Shown: positions 22,737 to 31,002, counted from the first letter of the stretch. The stretch: 64,000 nt of DNA from Deinococcus depolymerans (GCF_039522025.1 NZ_BAAADB010000019.1:120049-184048), one strand, 5' to 3'. Notes: generated by a model not told the origin, from the letters alone. A program made the numbers and translations.

Positions 22737-22738
22737 GC

Positions 22739-24274
22739 CTACTTCCACCGTCGGCGCGTCAGGTCTTTCACGAGGACCTGCGCGGCGTTGCGGCCGGAGG
22801 CGCCCATGATGCCGCCGCCGGGGTGGGTGCTGGCGCCGGTCAGGTAGAGGCCCTGCACGCCGGGCCAGCGGTACTGGCTGGCTTTCATCCAGGGGCGGAA
22901 GGAGAACATCTGGTCGAAGCTCATTTCGAGGTGCATGACGTTCCCGCGGTGCAGGCCGAGGTTCGTCTCCAGCCACTGCGGCGTCTGCACGAGTTCGCCG
23001 ACGATGGTGTCGCGTGTGCCGGGCGCGTAGTGCTCGAAGGCGTTCAGGATGTTCTCGCGGGCCTCGGCGGTGCGGGTTTCCCAGGAGCCGCTGCTCAGTT
23101 CGTAGGGGTAGTACTGCGCCCAGAGCCACAGGGCCTCGCCGCCGGGCGGGGCGAGCGAGTCGTCCACGGCGCTGAAGCTCATGGCGATCAGGGGCGGGTC
23201 CTTGGTGGGTTCACCGGCGAGGTACTCGCCGTAGCCTTTCATGAGTTGCTGTTCGTTCTTGATCAGCAGGCCCAGGCCGACGCGGCTGTCGGGTTCCTTG
23301 TGGTGGCGGTACTTGACCTTCTCGCTCAGGGCGAGGCGCAGGACCATGCCGAAGCCGTTGCCCACGCGGACCTGCCGGGCGGCGGCGGGTACGAACTCGT
23401 CGGGGAGGGCGCCGGCGGTGGTCAGGATGTGCGCGCCGGACACGACGGCGCGGGCGGTGTACGTCTCGCCGTTCTCCAGCCGGATGCCCTGAGCCTTCCC
23501 TTCTTTCACGAGGATGTCCTTCACGGGCGCGTTCACGAACACCTGCCCACCGTCCGCCTCGATGGCGCGTTTCAGGGCTTTCGTCAGGCCGCCGCTGCCA
23601 CCCTTGGGCCGCGCCACGCCGCCCTCGTGGTACAGCGGGTGCCACAGCAGGAACGGCGCACTCAGCGGATCACTGGGCGGGGGGCCGCTCTGCGCCGCCA
23701 TCCACACCAGCGGGGCACGGACCCGCTCGTCCGTGAAGTACTCCTTCGCCACGTCCCCGTACGGACGCAGGATGCGGGGCAGCTGCTCCATCCAGTCCTT
23801 GCCCTTCCCGCTGGACACGACCATCCTGCCCATGTCCAGCGGCCCCGGCGCGGAGTTGAACAGGTCCGCCACGGAGCGCGCAAACGGCGTCCAGTCGTCC
23901 AGGAATTTCGTGTACGCCTCACCCTGACCGGGGAACAGCGCCTCCAGTTCCCGCGCCGTGCGCCCGGCGTCCCGGTGGATGAACCAGGGCGTCTCGCCGT
24001 CCGACGCGTGGAACATCGGGTCCACGTCCAGGTAGTGCAGGCCGTGCCGCGTGAGTTCCAGTTCGCGCACCACGGGCGTCATGCGGATCAGGATGTGCGC
24101 GCTCCCGCCGTAATCGAAGCGGTATCCCGGCACGAGTTCCTCGGTACTGACGGCGCCCCCCACGATGTGTCGCCGCTCGAACACGCCCACCTTCAGGCCC
24201 GCCTTCGCGGCGTACGCGGCGGTCACCAGCGCGTTGTGGCCCGCGCCCATCACGATCACATCGAAATCCGGCAT
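22739..24274 (-). CDS. crtO: Carotenoid ketolase CrtO
   Basis: A 511-residue CrtI-like flavoprotein that adds the C4 keto group to the beta ring in deinoxanthin synthesis. The FAD motif [21 protein letters not shown] starts at residue 7, with [15 protein letters not shown] following; the C-terminal FAD site is [21 protein letters not shown]. Length equals that recalled for the characterised D. radiodurans CrtO. The ATG at 24274 has a CAGACT hexamer 7 nt upstream and is chosen over farther in-frame codons that would run into a dispersed repeat. First gene of the operon that continues to the glycosyltransferase. Confidence 0.93.
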   Translation of the reverse strand: MPDFDVIVMGAGHNALVTAAYAAKAGLKVGVFERRHIVGGAVSTEELVPGYRFDYGGSAHILIRMTPVVRELELTRHGLHYLDVDPMFHASDGETPWFIHRDAGRTARELEALFPGQGEAYTKFLDDWTPFARSVADLFNSAPGPLDMGRMVVSSGKGKDWMEQLPRILRPYGDVAKEYFTDERVRAPLVWMAAQSGPPPSDPLSAPFLLWHPLYHEGGVARPKGGSGGLTKALKRAIEADGGQVFVNAPVKDILVKEGKAQGIRLENGETYTARAVVSGAHILTTAGALPDEFVPAAARQVRVGNGFGMVLRLALSEKVKYRHHKEPDSRVGLGLLIKNEQQLMKGYGEYLAGEPTKDPPLIAMSFSAVDDSLAPPGGEALWLWAQYYPYELSSGSWETRTAEARENILNAFEHYAPGTRDTIVGELVQTPQWLETNLGLHRGNVMHLEMSFDQMFSFRPWMKASQYRWPGVQGLYLTGASTHPGGGIMGASGRNAAQVLVKDLTRRRWK

Positions 24275-24281
24275 CCCGCGC

Positions 24282-24287
24282 AGTCTG
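24282..24287 (-). promoter_or_regulatory. -10 hexamer of the crtO operon
   Basis: CAGACT (minus strand) 7 nt before the crtO ATG. It lacks the first T of the consensus. Confidence 0.45.
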
Positions 24288-24370
24288 CCACGCCCGCGCC
24301 AGGGCAGAGCGTCAGCAGGCACGCAGAATGCGGCGGAGTGGGAGCGTGGCCGCACGCTGGGTGGAAGGAG

Positions 24371-24499
24371 CATTCCGATTGACCCGTTCGTAACAACGGT
24401 CGATCCGGGCGGCGCGAGCAGGAGCAAAGCGGGTTCCGGGTGTCGAGTTGATCACTCGGTGTTCTTCCGGGAGGTCAACGAAGCAAACGGAATCCGTAC
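24371..24499 (+). repeat. Dispersed repeat, copy C (degraded left end)
   Basis: The right end ACGGAATCCGTAC and the middle block AGCAAAGCGGGTTCCGGGTG match the family. The left end is reduced to CATTCCGATTG. The internal arms GTTGATCACTCGG / CCGGGAGGTCAAC pair only partly. It fills the divergent gap between crtO and the XRE regulator. Confidence 0.7.
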
Positions 24500-24526
24500 G
24501 AGCGATTGGGTGAACTTGATTTTCCG

Positions 24527-24540
24527 TTGTATAAATACAA
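24527..24540. promoter_or_regulatory. Perfect palindrome upstream of the XRE regulator
   Basis: TTGTATAAATACAA (6-bp arms, 2-bp centre), 11 nt before the regulator ATG in an AT-rich patch. Its position at the presumed -10 region suggests an operator for autoregulation. Confidence 0.5.
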
Positions 24541-24551
24541 CAATACGTGGC

Positions 24552-24824
24552 ATGGTTGCCAAGTCCGCCGGGCGTTCCGCCGCTCTTACCCTTTTCAACC
24601 GACTCCCTGTCTTGCGGGCCGAGCGGGGCCTGTCCCGTCAGGACCTCGCGGCTGCCGTCGACGTGAACTACCAGACTATCGGTTACCTCGAACGCGGCGA
24701 GTACGCGCCCAGCCTGGACCTCGCCTTCCGCCTCAGCGACTACTTCGGCCTGCCCATCGAAGCGATCTTCTCCCGCGCGCCCTTCACGCCCCTGAGCGAG
24801 AAAGTTTACGGAGGTCCATCATGA
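24552..24824 (+). CDS. XRE-family transcriptional regulator (short, YozG/Cro-like)
   Basis: A 90-residue protein that is essentially one helix-turn-helix domain: LRAERGLSRQDLAAAVDVNYQTIGYLERGEYAPSLDLAFRLSDYFGLPIEAIF occupies residues 21-73 (described by position, with the recognition helix around 38-46). The start follows an AT-rich palindrome. Its TGA overlaps the start of a small membrane protein gene (ATGA), a common arrangement in which the regulator controls expression or activity of its membrane partner. It may be self-regulated through the palindrome. Confidence 0.88.
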   Translation: MVAKSAGRSAALTLFNRLPVLRAERGLSRQDLAAAVDVNYQTIGYLERGEYAPSLDLAFRLSDYFGLPIEAIFSRAPFTPLSEKVYGGPS

Positions 24825-25300
24825 ACGCTGTCATCCCCGTCCGTCCCCTGCCCACACGGGCCCGCCGCCGGATCGTCACCGCGTACGCCGCCGGCTCCCT
24901 GGGCACCCTGATCCTGCTGGCCCTGCGACTGCTGGGGTTACTGGACACCGTGAACGACGCCCTGAAACCACTCCTGCTGGGCGCGTACCTGCTGGCCTTT
25001 GGCGTGTTCCTCTACGGCGCGGCCTACCTGGTCTTCCCGGCGCGACTGGGCCTGCCGCAGGGCCACAAACTGGACGAACGTGAAGCCGTGCGCGTGGCGC
25101 AGGCCAATTCGGCCGCGTACCGGGGGCTGACTCTGACGGTCCTGCTGGGCGCGGAACTGGTGTTCTTCTTCGGCGCCGACCTGTCTGCCCTGCAGGGCCG
25201 CGCTGACGGCGTGCAGGGCGTGGCGCTGCTCCTGCTGCTGGTCCTGCCGCTCCTGCCGACCGCGATTCTTGCCTGGACCGAACCCGACACAGGTGAGTAA
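24821..25300 (+). CDS. Four-helix membrane protein paired with the XRE regulator
   Basis: A 159-residue protein with four hydrophobic segments (about 20-40, 50-75, 100-120 and 130-152) separated by short charged loops (KLDEREAVRVAQANS between helices 2 and 3). It has a Shine-Dalgarno (GGAGG) inside the end of the regulator gene. Similar pairs of a short XRE protein and a small membrane protein (DUF2178/DUF3278-like) occur in other bacteria, but I cannot assign the family with certainty. The TAA stop overlaps a dispersed repeat (TAATACGG). Confidence 0.75.
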   Translation: MNAVIPVRPLPTRARRRIVTAYAAGSLGTLILLALRLLGLLDTVNDALKPLLLGAYLLAFGVFLYGAAYLVFPARLGLPQGHKLDEREAVRVAQANSAAYRGLTLTVLLGAELVFFFGADLSALQGRADGVQGVALLLLLVLPLLPTAILAWTEPDTGE

Positions 25301-25433
25301 TACGGACTCCGGTTGAATGGTTTGCAAAGCCGTTCAACCGGAGCGGAGCGAGTGGGAGCAAAGCGGGTTCCGGGCGTGGAGTTGGCAACTTGGCGCCTTC
25401 CCAAGTTGTCAACGAAACAGACGGAATCCGTAT
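25300..25433 (+). repeat. Dispersed repeat, copy D (short form)
   Basis: Well preserved: ATACGGACTCCGG at the left and CGGAATCCGTAT at the right. The second hairpin pairs GTTGGCAACTTGG with CCAAGTTGTCAAC, a different sequence from copy A but fully complementary. The left end shares a base with the preceding TAA stop. Confidence 0.88.
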
Positions 25434-25481
25434 AGCCCCAGTACGCGCCCGTCAGACAGAGGCGAGTAAGAGGGCGGGGGG

Positions 25482-25487
25482 TACGCT
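25482..25487 (+). promoter_or_regulatory. -10 hexamer of the small membrane protein gene
   Basis: TACGCT, 7 nt before the ATG at 25495. Confidence 0.55.
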
Positions 25488-25494
25488 GCGTGGC

Positions 25495-25725
25495 ATGTTC
25501 GGTCGCCGTGTGCCCCCCCATATCGTGTTCGCCTCTAGCGTTGCGCTGGCCGTGCTCTGCGCGGTCCTGGCGTTCCTGGCCGCTCAGTCCCAGAGCTGGG
25601 TGTGGGCGGGTGTGGCGGCGGTGCTGGCGGTGTGGTTCGCCGTGGACGCCTTCCGGTCGTTCTCGTGGGCGCAGGCGAAGAAACGTCAGGATGCCGAGAA
25701 GGCCGCCCAGAACGGGCACCGCTGA
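25495..25725 (+). CDS. Small membrane protein (76 aa), function unknown
   Basis: Begins MFGRRVPPHIVFASS and contains two hydrophobic helices (about 10-30 and 35-52), followed by a charged C-terminal tail SFSWAQAKKRQDAEKAAQNG that probably lies in the cytoplasm. The start is fixed by a -10 hexamer 7 nt upstream. It is a single gene convergent with the GNAT gene. I do not recognise a family. Confidence 0.7.
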   Translation: MFGRRVPPHIVFASSVALAVLCAVLAFLAAQSQSWVWAGVAAVLAVWFAVDAFRSFSWAQAKKRQDAEKAAQNGHR

Positions 25726-25757
25726 GCGGTCGGCTCGTTCCTTTCACGGGGCCGTGA

Positions 25758-26357
25758 CTATCCCCCTGCCTGGCTTTTCCTGATCCAGTAGCGCATGGGT
25801 TTGGGCGTTTCGTGGTCGTCGCCCAGGTCCTTCCAGCTCAGGGTGGTGGTCAGGTCCGGGCGTTCCGTGTAGCCGCGCGCAGCCCAGAAGGCGTGGTGCG
25901 TGCGGTACGGGGTGGGCCGCGCCGGGTGGTCGTCCGGGCGCTGCACGGCGCAGAACGCGGTGGTGTTCAGGCCCAGGCGGGCGGCGTGGGCCTCGCGGTG
26001 GTCGAAGAAGGCGTGACCCAGGCCGCGCCCGCGGTACTCGGCGGTCAGGACGCTCTCGCCCAGGTACAGCACGTCAGCCGGGTCGAATTCCGGGGCGTGC
26101 AGCGGCGCGCGGATGTCGTCGGTCTCCTGCGTGAGCGGCAGGGCGCTGCTGGCCCCGACGACAGTGTCGCCGTCGCGGGCCAGCACGATGATGGCGTCCG
26201 GGGCGTCCAGGTACGTCTGCAAGTAGCGTTCCTCGTAGGCGGGGTCGCCGTCGTACAGGTAGGGGTACGCGCGGAACACCAGCGTTCTCAGGCGGGCCAG
26301 CGCGGGAATGAACGGGGCGAGGTCCGGGCCGCCGACGGTGGTGACGCTCAGGCTCAA
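25758..26357 (-). CDS. GNAT-family N-acetyltransferase
   Basis: A 199-residue acetyl-CoA-dependent transferase. The acetyl-CoA loop is visible as VLTAEYRGRGLGHAFFDHRE (R/Q-x-x-G-x-G/A pattern), preceded by the core strand DTVVGASSALPL and followed by FWAARGYTERPD. The acceptor is unknown. It is the second gene of a pair: its ATG overlaps the stop of the SnoaL-like gene (ATGA at 26354-26357), so it is translationally coupled to it. Confidence 0.85.
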   Translation of the reverse strand: MSLSVTTVGGPDLAPFIPALARLRTLVFRAYPYLYDGDPAYEERYLQTYLDAPDAIIVLARDGDTVVGASSALPLTQETDDIRAPLHAPEFDPADVLYLGESVLTAEYRGRGLGHAFFDHREAHAARLGLNTTAFCAVQRPDDHPARPTPYRTHHAFWAARGYTERPDLTTTLSWKDLGDDHETPKPMRYWIRKSQAGG

Positions 26358-26782
26358 GCGCTGCCCTGCTCGACCTGCCGGGTCCAGTCCGCGAGGTTGT
26401 AGTAGTTGGTGACGCGGGCGATCTTTCCGCCGCGCACGTCGAAGAACGCCCCGACCGGCAGCACGTAGCGCTGCCCCTGCGCCTCGGGCAGGCCGGGGTC
26501 GGTTTTCAGGTACTCGCCGTGAATGACGAACTCGGCGCTGGCGCGCGTGCCGTCCGGGGTGGCCATGACGACCACGTCCTCGGCCCGCTCGCGGTAGTGG
26601 GCCTCCATCTTGGCCAGGAAGGCACCAAAGGCGTCCAGGCCGGTCTGCGTGTCGCCCTCGTTGATGTCGTGGCGGACGTCGTCGGTCAGCAGGGCCAGCA
26701 TGCCCGGCGCGTCGCCGCGGTTGAAGGCGTCGTAGTAGGCCTGCACCAGTTGCACGGTGTCGGGTGTCGTGACGTCGGTCAT
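26354..26782 (-). CDS. SnoaL/ketosteroid-isomerase-like protein
   Basis: A 142-residue NTF2-fold protein: VQLVQAYYDAFNRGDAPGMLALLTDDVRHDINEG describes the helix-helix-strand start of the family (positions 10-43), and the end VGAFFDVRGGKIARVTNYYNLADW is the typical SnoaL C-terminal pair of strands. Members include isomerases, cyclases and non-catalytic small-molecule binders, so no reaction can be assigned. First gene of a pair with the GNAT gene. Confidence 0.82.
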   Translation of the reverse strand: MTDVTTPDTVQLVQAYYDAFNRGDAPGMLALLTDDVRHDINEGDTQTGLDAFGAFLAKMEAHYRERAEDVVVMATPDGTRASAEFVIHGEYLKTDPGLPEAQGQRYVLPVGAFFDVRGGKIARVTNYYNLADWTRQVEQGSA

Positions 26783-26789
26783 GCCGGTC

Positions 26790-26795
26790 AGGATA
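26790..26795 (-). promoter_or_regulatory. -10 hexamer of the SnoaL-GNAT pair
   Basis: TATCCT (minus strand) with a 7-nt spacer to the ATG. Confidence 0.55.
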
Positions 26796-26826
26796 CGGCA
26801 GCGCGGTCGACGCGCCCGGTCAGGGG

Positions 26827-26960
26827 ACACGGACTCCGGTTGAAGGGTGGGCACCGACCGGTTCCATCCGGGCGGGGTTGACTCGCAGAGCGGCCCCGCA
26901 GGGGAGGAGCGCGACGGATAGGGGGGGTGTGGAGGTGAACGAACCAGACGGAGTCCGCAT
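26827..26960 (+). repeat. Dispersed repeat, copy E (diverged, with GAGCGGCCCCGCAG insert)
   Basis: Left end ACACGGACTCCGG, right end ACGGAGTCCGCAT. It carries the additional hairpin CGGCCCCGCAGGGG, while the second standard hairpin is eroded. It lies in the divergent gap between the SnoaL-like gene and the 485-aa gene. Confidence 0.7.
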
Positions 26961-26993
26961 GAGGAGGCGTGAGGTCCAGGAGGACTGTCCGGG

Positions 26994-27015
26994 AGAACGA
27001 CGTTCTGGACGTTCT
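26994..27015. promoter_or_regulatory. Candidate operator: palindrome with overlapping direct repeat
   Basis: AGAACGACGTTCT is a perfect 13-bp palindrome centred on A. GACGTTCT occurs twice with a 9-bp period (26999 and 27008). It lies about 140 bp before a TTGACG element (27155) and 240 bp before the 485-aa gene. The rest of the 290-bp gap shows nothing else definite. A regulator binding site is inferred; the factor is unknown. Confidence 0.4.
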
Positions 27016-27248
27016 TTTCTGGGATGGGGGTGCGGCCGGTGATGGCCGGGTGAGGGGGCGGCAGCTGGAAAGTCCTCATGAGTGTCGGTCATGCTCCGGT
27101 GCGCCCGCACCCGGCGCGCTCCCGTGGCGGCCGGCCGGGTGGGTGAATGTGCAGTTGACGGCGATAAACTCTGCTACTTTAGGAACAATTTACCCACACC
27201 TGCCGCGCCCCGAACGCCCAGGAGCGCTTTCAACGGAGGAGTCAACGC

Positions 27249-28706
27249 GTGAAATCAATCCGGTACATCGTTACCCGTCCCTGCCTTCAGGAAGGCAGCC
27301 TGCGCCTCCTCAAGTACCTTGAGGGCACCTTCCCGAACGCGGGGCCGGCCGTGCTGGTCGACGAGAAAGGCGAGGAGCACGCGGTGCAGGTGGACCTGGA
27401 CCGCCTGCGGGTGTGGGGCATGGGCGGGCTGTACCACGCCCATCACCTGGGTGTGAACGACGTGCTGATCCTCACGCTGCTCGCGCCCGGGCGGTATCAG
27501 GTGGAGACGGTCGTCAAGCCGCACGCGCCGCAGCCGCCGCCCCGGCGGGAGGTGCCGCGCGTGCCGGAGACGCGCCGGGTCGTGGTGTCCGCCACGCCGC
27601 ACGTGCGCGAGGTGCGTCTGCAGGAGGTCCGGCCGGAAGCGCCGGCCGCGCCGCCCGCCCCCCGTGCGCCGGAGCGGCCCGACGGCCGGCCCTCTGAACC
27701 CCAGGCTGCCGAGGCCCGCTCCACGGAAACCCGCCGGCCCGAGGCCCGCTCCACGGAAACCCGCCGGCCCGAGGTCCGGGTCACTGAAACCCGCGCGACC
27801 GAGACCCGCGTCAATGAGGCCCGCGTCACCGAGGTGCGTGCCGGTGAGGCGACCGGGGGCCGGCCCGCCGCCGAGGGCCGCAGGCCGGCGGTTCCCGCGG
27901 TGCAGGCGACCAGCGCCGGGATCGGCGGCGCGGTCCGTCCCGCCGCGGCCGGGCGTTCCGCTGCGCCCATGCGGACACTGGACGTCAGCTTCGACGCGCC
28001 GGCACGCCCGCCGGCCCCCGGGCCAGTCCTGTCCGCCGCGCATCTGGAAGCCGAGTCGCAACTCGCGGAACTCGCGCGTCTGACCGGATACCGCCTGGAA
28101 CACCTGGGCGGCGGCGTGCTGCGCCTGAACGCGGAACTCGGCACGCACGGGTACTCGGTGCTGGTGGCGACCAGCGAGGCCGCCGTGCAGACGCCCGCCT
28201 GGAAGGAAAACGCCGATTACTGCGTGCTGCTGACCGGTGAGGACAGCCGCCCCGCGAACACCCCCTGCCTGACCCGCGAGGCGCTGGCCGCGCTGATCGA
28301 GCACGCGCAGCTGGCGCCGCTCTCCCCGGTGGACCTGCGCGGGTACTGGAAGGCCGGGAGTGTCGACCTGGAATCCGCCGCGAGCGTGGCGGAACTGGTC
28401 AGCTCGCACCTCGCGCAGCGCGGCGCGTTCAGCTTCGTGCTGCTCACGCTCTCGCAGCAGCCGGCTCACTCGGTGGTCAGCGTGCCGCGCCTCGCGGAGC
28501 GGCTGGGCAGCGGCGTGAACTACGCCGAACTGGGCAGCATCCTGGACACCCTGACCCGCCCGCCCTTCCTGGCCCTGACCCCCTTGCCCGGCGGTCAGTA
28601 CCTGCTGCGCGTGGGCGTGCCGGACCTGCTGAACGACCTCGCCGAGTACGCCGACGGCGTGCGCCGCCGCGTGCGTCCGGCCGCGCGTGAGGCCATTCCC
28701 GCCTGA
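27249..28706 (+). CDS. Deinococcus-type protein of unknown function with Arg/Thr/Glu-rich repeat linker
   Basis: A 485-residue protein without signal peptide or membrane helices. An N-terminal globular part (1-90; [20 protein letters not shown]...) is followed by a long disordered segment (about 95-260) rich in Pro, Arg and Glu with [14 protein letters not shown] repeats, and a second globular region (about 262-485) with [15 protein letters not shown] and a helical end. It begins with GTG behind a GGAGG site. No catalytic motif or known domain is recognised; the basic linker between two folded parts would suit a nucleic-acid or scaffold protein, but that is a guess. Read with normal high-GC codon use, so certainly coding. 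Confidence 0.8.
   Translation: MKSIRYIVTRPCLQEGSLRLLKYLEGTFPNAGPAVLVDEKGEEHAVQVDLDRLRVWGMGGLYHAHHLGVNDVLILTLLAPGRYQVETVVKPHAPQPPPRREVPRVPETRRVVVSATPHVREVRLQEVRPEAPAAPPAPRAPERPDGRPSEPQAAEARSTETRRPEARSTETRRPEVRVTETRATETRVNEARVTEVRAGEATGGRPAAEGRRPAVPAVQATSAGIGGAVRPAAAGRSAAPMRTLDVSFDAPARPPAPGPVLSAAHLEAESQLAELARLTGYRLEHLGGGVLRLNAELGTHGYSVLVATSEAAVQTPAWKENADYCVLLTGEDSRPANTPCLTREALAALIEHAQLAPLSPVDLRGYWKAGSVDLESAASVAELVSSHLAQRGAFSFVLLTLSQQPAHSVVSVPRLAERLGSGVNYAELGSILDTLTRPPFLALTPLPGGQYLLRVGVPDLLNDLAEYADGVRRRVRPAAREAIPA
27711..27770 (+). repeat. Exact tandem 30-bp duplication inside the 485-aa gene
   Basis: Two identical 30-bp units, each encoding [10 protein letters not shown], follow one another, with degenerate copies after them ([20 protein letters not shown]). 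This marks recent slippage in the linker. Confidence 0.85.
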
Positions 28707-28835
28707 GCGTGCCTGCCCCGACGCGCCCCCCGGAACCTGACAGGCCGGGGGGCGCGTCCGTCGGGCTCGGCGCCGCGCACGGCCGGTCGGCAACGGATGG
28801 TGTCCGCCGCGCCCGTCGCGGCCAGACAGGCACCC

Positions 28836-28841
28836 TACACT
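28836..28841 (+). promoter_or_regulatory. -10 hexamer of mutY
   Basis: TACACT, 6 nt before the GTG at 28848, deciding that start over an in-frame codon at 28797. Confidence 0.5.
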
Positions 28842-28847
28842 GCCGCC

Positions 28848-29882
28848 GTGACCCCGCCCGTTCCGGCCTTCCCGTTCCCGCTTCCGGCGCTGCGCGCGGC
28901 GCTGCTGGCCTGGTTCGACCGGACCGGTCGTGCGCTGCCCTGGCGGGCGGGCCGCGAGGGGGCCCGCGATCCCTACCGCGTGTGGGTGGCGGAAATTCTG
29001 CTGCAGCAGACGCAGGTGGTGCGTGGGCAGGTCTACTATGACCGTTTTCTGACAGCCTTCCCGACCGTGCAGGCTCTCGCGGCGGCGCCGCAGGAGGCGG
29101 TCCTGAAGGCCTGGGAGGGCTGCGGGTACTACGCCCGCGCCCGCAACCTGCACCGCGCCGCGCAACAGGTCGCCCGGAACGGCTTTCCCGACTCGTACGA
29201 CGGGTGGCTGGCCCTGCCGGGCGTGGGGCCGTACACGGCGGCGGCCGTCAGCAGCCTCGCGCTGAACGAGGCGCGCGCCGTGAACGACGGCAACGTGCGC
29301 CGCGTCCTGGCACGCCTGCACGGCGAGGCGCGGCCGTCCCCCGCGTGGGTGCAGGGCCGCGCCGACACGCTGCTCGACCCGCAGCGGCCCGGCGCGTGGA
29401 ACGAGGCGGTCATGGACCTGGGCGCCACCGTCTGCACCCCGGCCGCGCCGCGCTGCGAGGTCTGCCCGCTGCGGCCCTGGTGCGCGGCGTCCGCGTCCGG
29501 CACGCCCGCCGCCTACCCCGCCCCGAAGGTCCGCGCGCCCGTACCGGACGTGCCGGTGGTGGCCGTCCTGATCGGCACGCCGCAGCAGGCGGTCCTGGAA
29601 CGCCGCACCGGCACGCTGCTGGGCGGCCTGATGGGCCTGCCGGCCGAACCGCTCGCCGCCGGTGAGGTGCCGCACGACGCCCTCAGGCGCCTGTGTGCCC
29701 GCCTGAACGCCCGGCCCGGGCCGCCGCTGGGCCGCCTGACGCACGTCATGACCCACCGCCGGATCACGCTGCACCTGTACGCCGGGCAGGCCGACCTGCC
29801 CCGGCAGACGGTGACCGACGCGGCGCTGTCGCGGCTGGATCAGAAGGCGCTGGCCTTGGCCGCGCAGCCCACCCTGCTGTAA
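28848..29882 (+). CDS. mutY: Adenine DNA glycosylase MutY
   Basis: A 344-residue base-excision repair enzyme that removes adenine mispaired with 8-oxoguanine. Seen in order: ALPWR, EILLQQTQV (catalytic E49), the helix-hairpin-helix LPGVGPYTAAAV (123-134), the catalytic Asp in AVNDGNV (D147), and the 4Fe-4S cluster cysteines C196-x6-C203-x2-C206-x5-C212. A C-terminal Nudix-like 8-oxoG recognition domain follows (VVAVLIGTPQQAVLERR through LTHVMTHRRITLHLY), ending at a slightly short length. The stop TAA overlaps a dispersed repeat (TAAGACGG). Confidence 0.95.
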   Translation: MTPPVPAFPFPLPALRAALLAWFDRTGRALPWRAGREGARDPYRVWVAEILLQQTQVVRGQVYYDRFLTAFPTVQALAAAPQEAVLKAWEGCGYYARARNLHRAAQQVARNGFPDSYDGWLALPGVGPYTAAAVSSLALNEARAVNDGNVRRVLARLHGEARPSPAWVQGRADTLLDPQRPGAWNEAVMDLGATVCTPAAPRCEVCPLRPWCAASASGTPAAYPAPKVRAPVPDVPVVAVLIGTPQQAVLERRTGTLLGGLMGLPAEPLAAGEVPHDALRRLCARLNARPGPPLGRLTHVMTHRRITLHLYAGQADLPRQTVTDAALSRLDQKALALAAQPTLL

Positions 29883-30092
29883 GACGGACTCCGATTGAAT
29901 GGCTTATAAAGCCATTCAATCCGAGCGGATGCGAGTAGGAGAGAAACGGACTCCGATTGAATGGGTTGTCACTTCCATCCGGGTGGAAGCGACTCGGAGA
30001 GCGGCCCCGCAGAGGAGGAGCGGGACAGACGGGCGTGGAGGTGGCCACCCGGTGGGCTGGCGGGTTGTGCGCCAGACAGACGGAATCCGCAG
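29883..30092 (+). repeat. Dispersed repeat, copy F (composite: truncated copy plus full copy)
   Basis: A left fragment (29883-29944) with GACGGACTCCG and the first hairpin GATTGAATGGCTT / AAGCCATTCAATC is cut and followed by a new left end AACGGACTCCG (29945) and a complete long-form unit with the CGGCCCCGCAG insert, ending ACGGAATCCGCAG. It looks like one element inserted into, or recombined with, another. Confidence 0.78.
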
Positions 30093-30142
30093 AACGCGCC
30101 GGGGATCGTCCGTTCGGGGGACGTGAACGCCGCCCGGCGCGA

Positions 30143-30148
30143 TAGACT
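30143..30148 (+). promoter_or_regulatory. -10 hexamer of uppS
   Basis: TAGACT, 6 nt before the ATG at 30155. Confidence 0.55.
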
Positions 30149-30154
30149 GCGCGC

Positions 30155-30985
30155 ATGTCGCGTGAGCCGCTCAAAGTCGCAGTCCAGACCATTCAGAAAA
30201 CGCGGAACGCGGCCCGCGGCGCCCTGCTGTGGGGTTACGAGCAGCGTCTGGCGCGTGAAGTGCGCGCCCACGGCCACCTGCCCCGCCACCTGGGCCTGAT
30301 CCTCGACGGCAACCGCCGCTTCGCGCGGGCCAGCGGCCTCCAGCGCGAGATGGGGCACTCCATCGGCGCGGACAAGGCCCACGAGGTCCTGCAGTGGTGC
30401 CTGGAACTCGGGATTCCCGCCGCGACCATCTGGGTGCTGTCCACCGACAACAAGAGCCGCGACCCGCAGGAACTGGCGCACATCCTCTCGCTGCTGGAAA
30501 AGGAGGCCCGCAGTCTCGCCACCGATCCGCGCATCCACGCCAACCGCGTGCGGGTGCGCGCCATCGGGCAGCACGACGGATTCCCGCCGCAGGTGCTGGC
30601 CGCCCTGAAGGACCTGGAGGAGAAGACCGCTCACTACGACGGCATGCGCCTGAACATCGCCGTCGGGTACGGGGGCCGCGAGGAGATCGTGGACGCCGTC
30701 AAACGGCACCTGAACGCGCAGGCACAGGCCGGGCAGACCCTCACCCAGGCCGCCGCCGACCTGGGTCCCGAGCACATCAGCGCGCACCTGTACGCCGCCG
30801 ACATTCCCGACCCGGACTTCATCATCCGGACCAGCGGCGAGATCCGCCTGTCGGGCTTCATGCTGTGGCAGAGCGTGTACTCCGAGTACTACTTCTGCGA
30901 CGTGTACTGGCCCGGCTTCCGCCGCGTGGACTTCCTGCGGGCGCTGCGGGACTTCCAGGGCCGCGACCGTCGCTTCGGCCGCTGA
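30155..30985 (+). CDS. uppS: Isoprenyl transferase (undecaprenyl diphosphate synthase family)
   Basis: A 276-residue cis-prenyltransferase that builds the C55 lipid carrier for cell-wall synthesis. Motifs: LGLILDGNRRFARASG (diphosphate-binding, catalytic D51), GHSIGADKAHEVL, IWVLSTDNKSRDPQEL, LNIAVGYGGREEIVDA and IIRTSGEIRLSGFMLWQSVYSEYYF. The usual Asn in RLSNFLLWQ is Gly here (RLSGFMLWQ). The N-terminal 40 residues are longer than in E. coli UppS. Chain length cannot be judged from sequence; Deinococcus often has more than one such enzyme. Confidence 0.93.
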   Translation: MSREPLKVAVQTIQKTRNAARGALLWGYEQRLAREVRAHGHLPRHLGLILDGNRRFARASGLQREMGHSIGADKAHEVLQWCLELGIPAATIWVLSTDNKSRDPQELAHILSLLEKEARSLATDPRIHANRVRVRAIGQHDGFPPQVLAALKDLEEKTAHYDGMRLNIAVGYGGREEIVDAVKRHLNAQAQAGQTLTQAAADLGPEHISAHLYAADIPDPDFIIRTSGEIRLSGFMLWQSVYSEYYFCDVYWPGFRRVDFLRALRDFQGRDRRFGR

Positions 30986-31002
30986 GCGCGCCCTTCATGA
31001 AA

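Noticed and set aside
24371..24499. Promoter region of crtO within repeat copy C
   Set aside because: A -10 hexamer lies 7 nt before the crtO ATG at 24282-24287, well separated from the repeat.
26994..27006. LexA-type SOS box
   Set aside because: GAAC and GTTC are separated by three bases instead of four and no DNA-repair gene follows directly.
27711..27830. Regular short repeats that might look like a CRISPR array
   Set aside because: The units are tandem without spacers, keep a 10-residue reading frame and lie inside a coding sequence.
27255..29774. 839-codon open frame on the minus strand opposite the 485-aa gene and mutY
   Set aside because: It runs antisense through two clear genes, has no recognisable domain and is rich in the Gly/Ala/Arg/His composition typical of shadow frames in GC-rich DNA.
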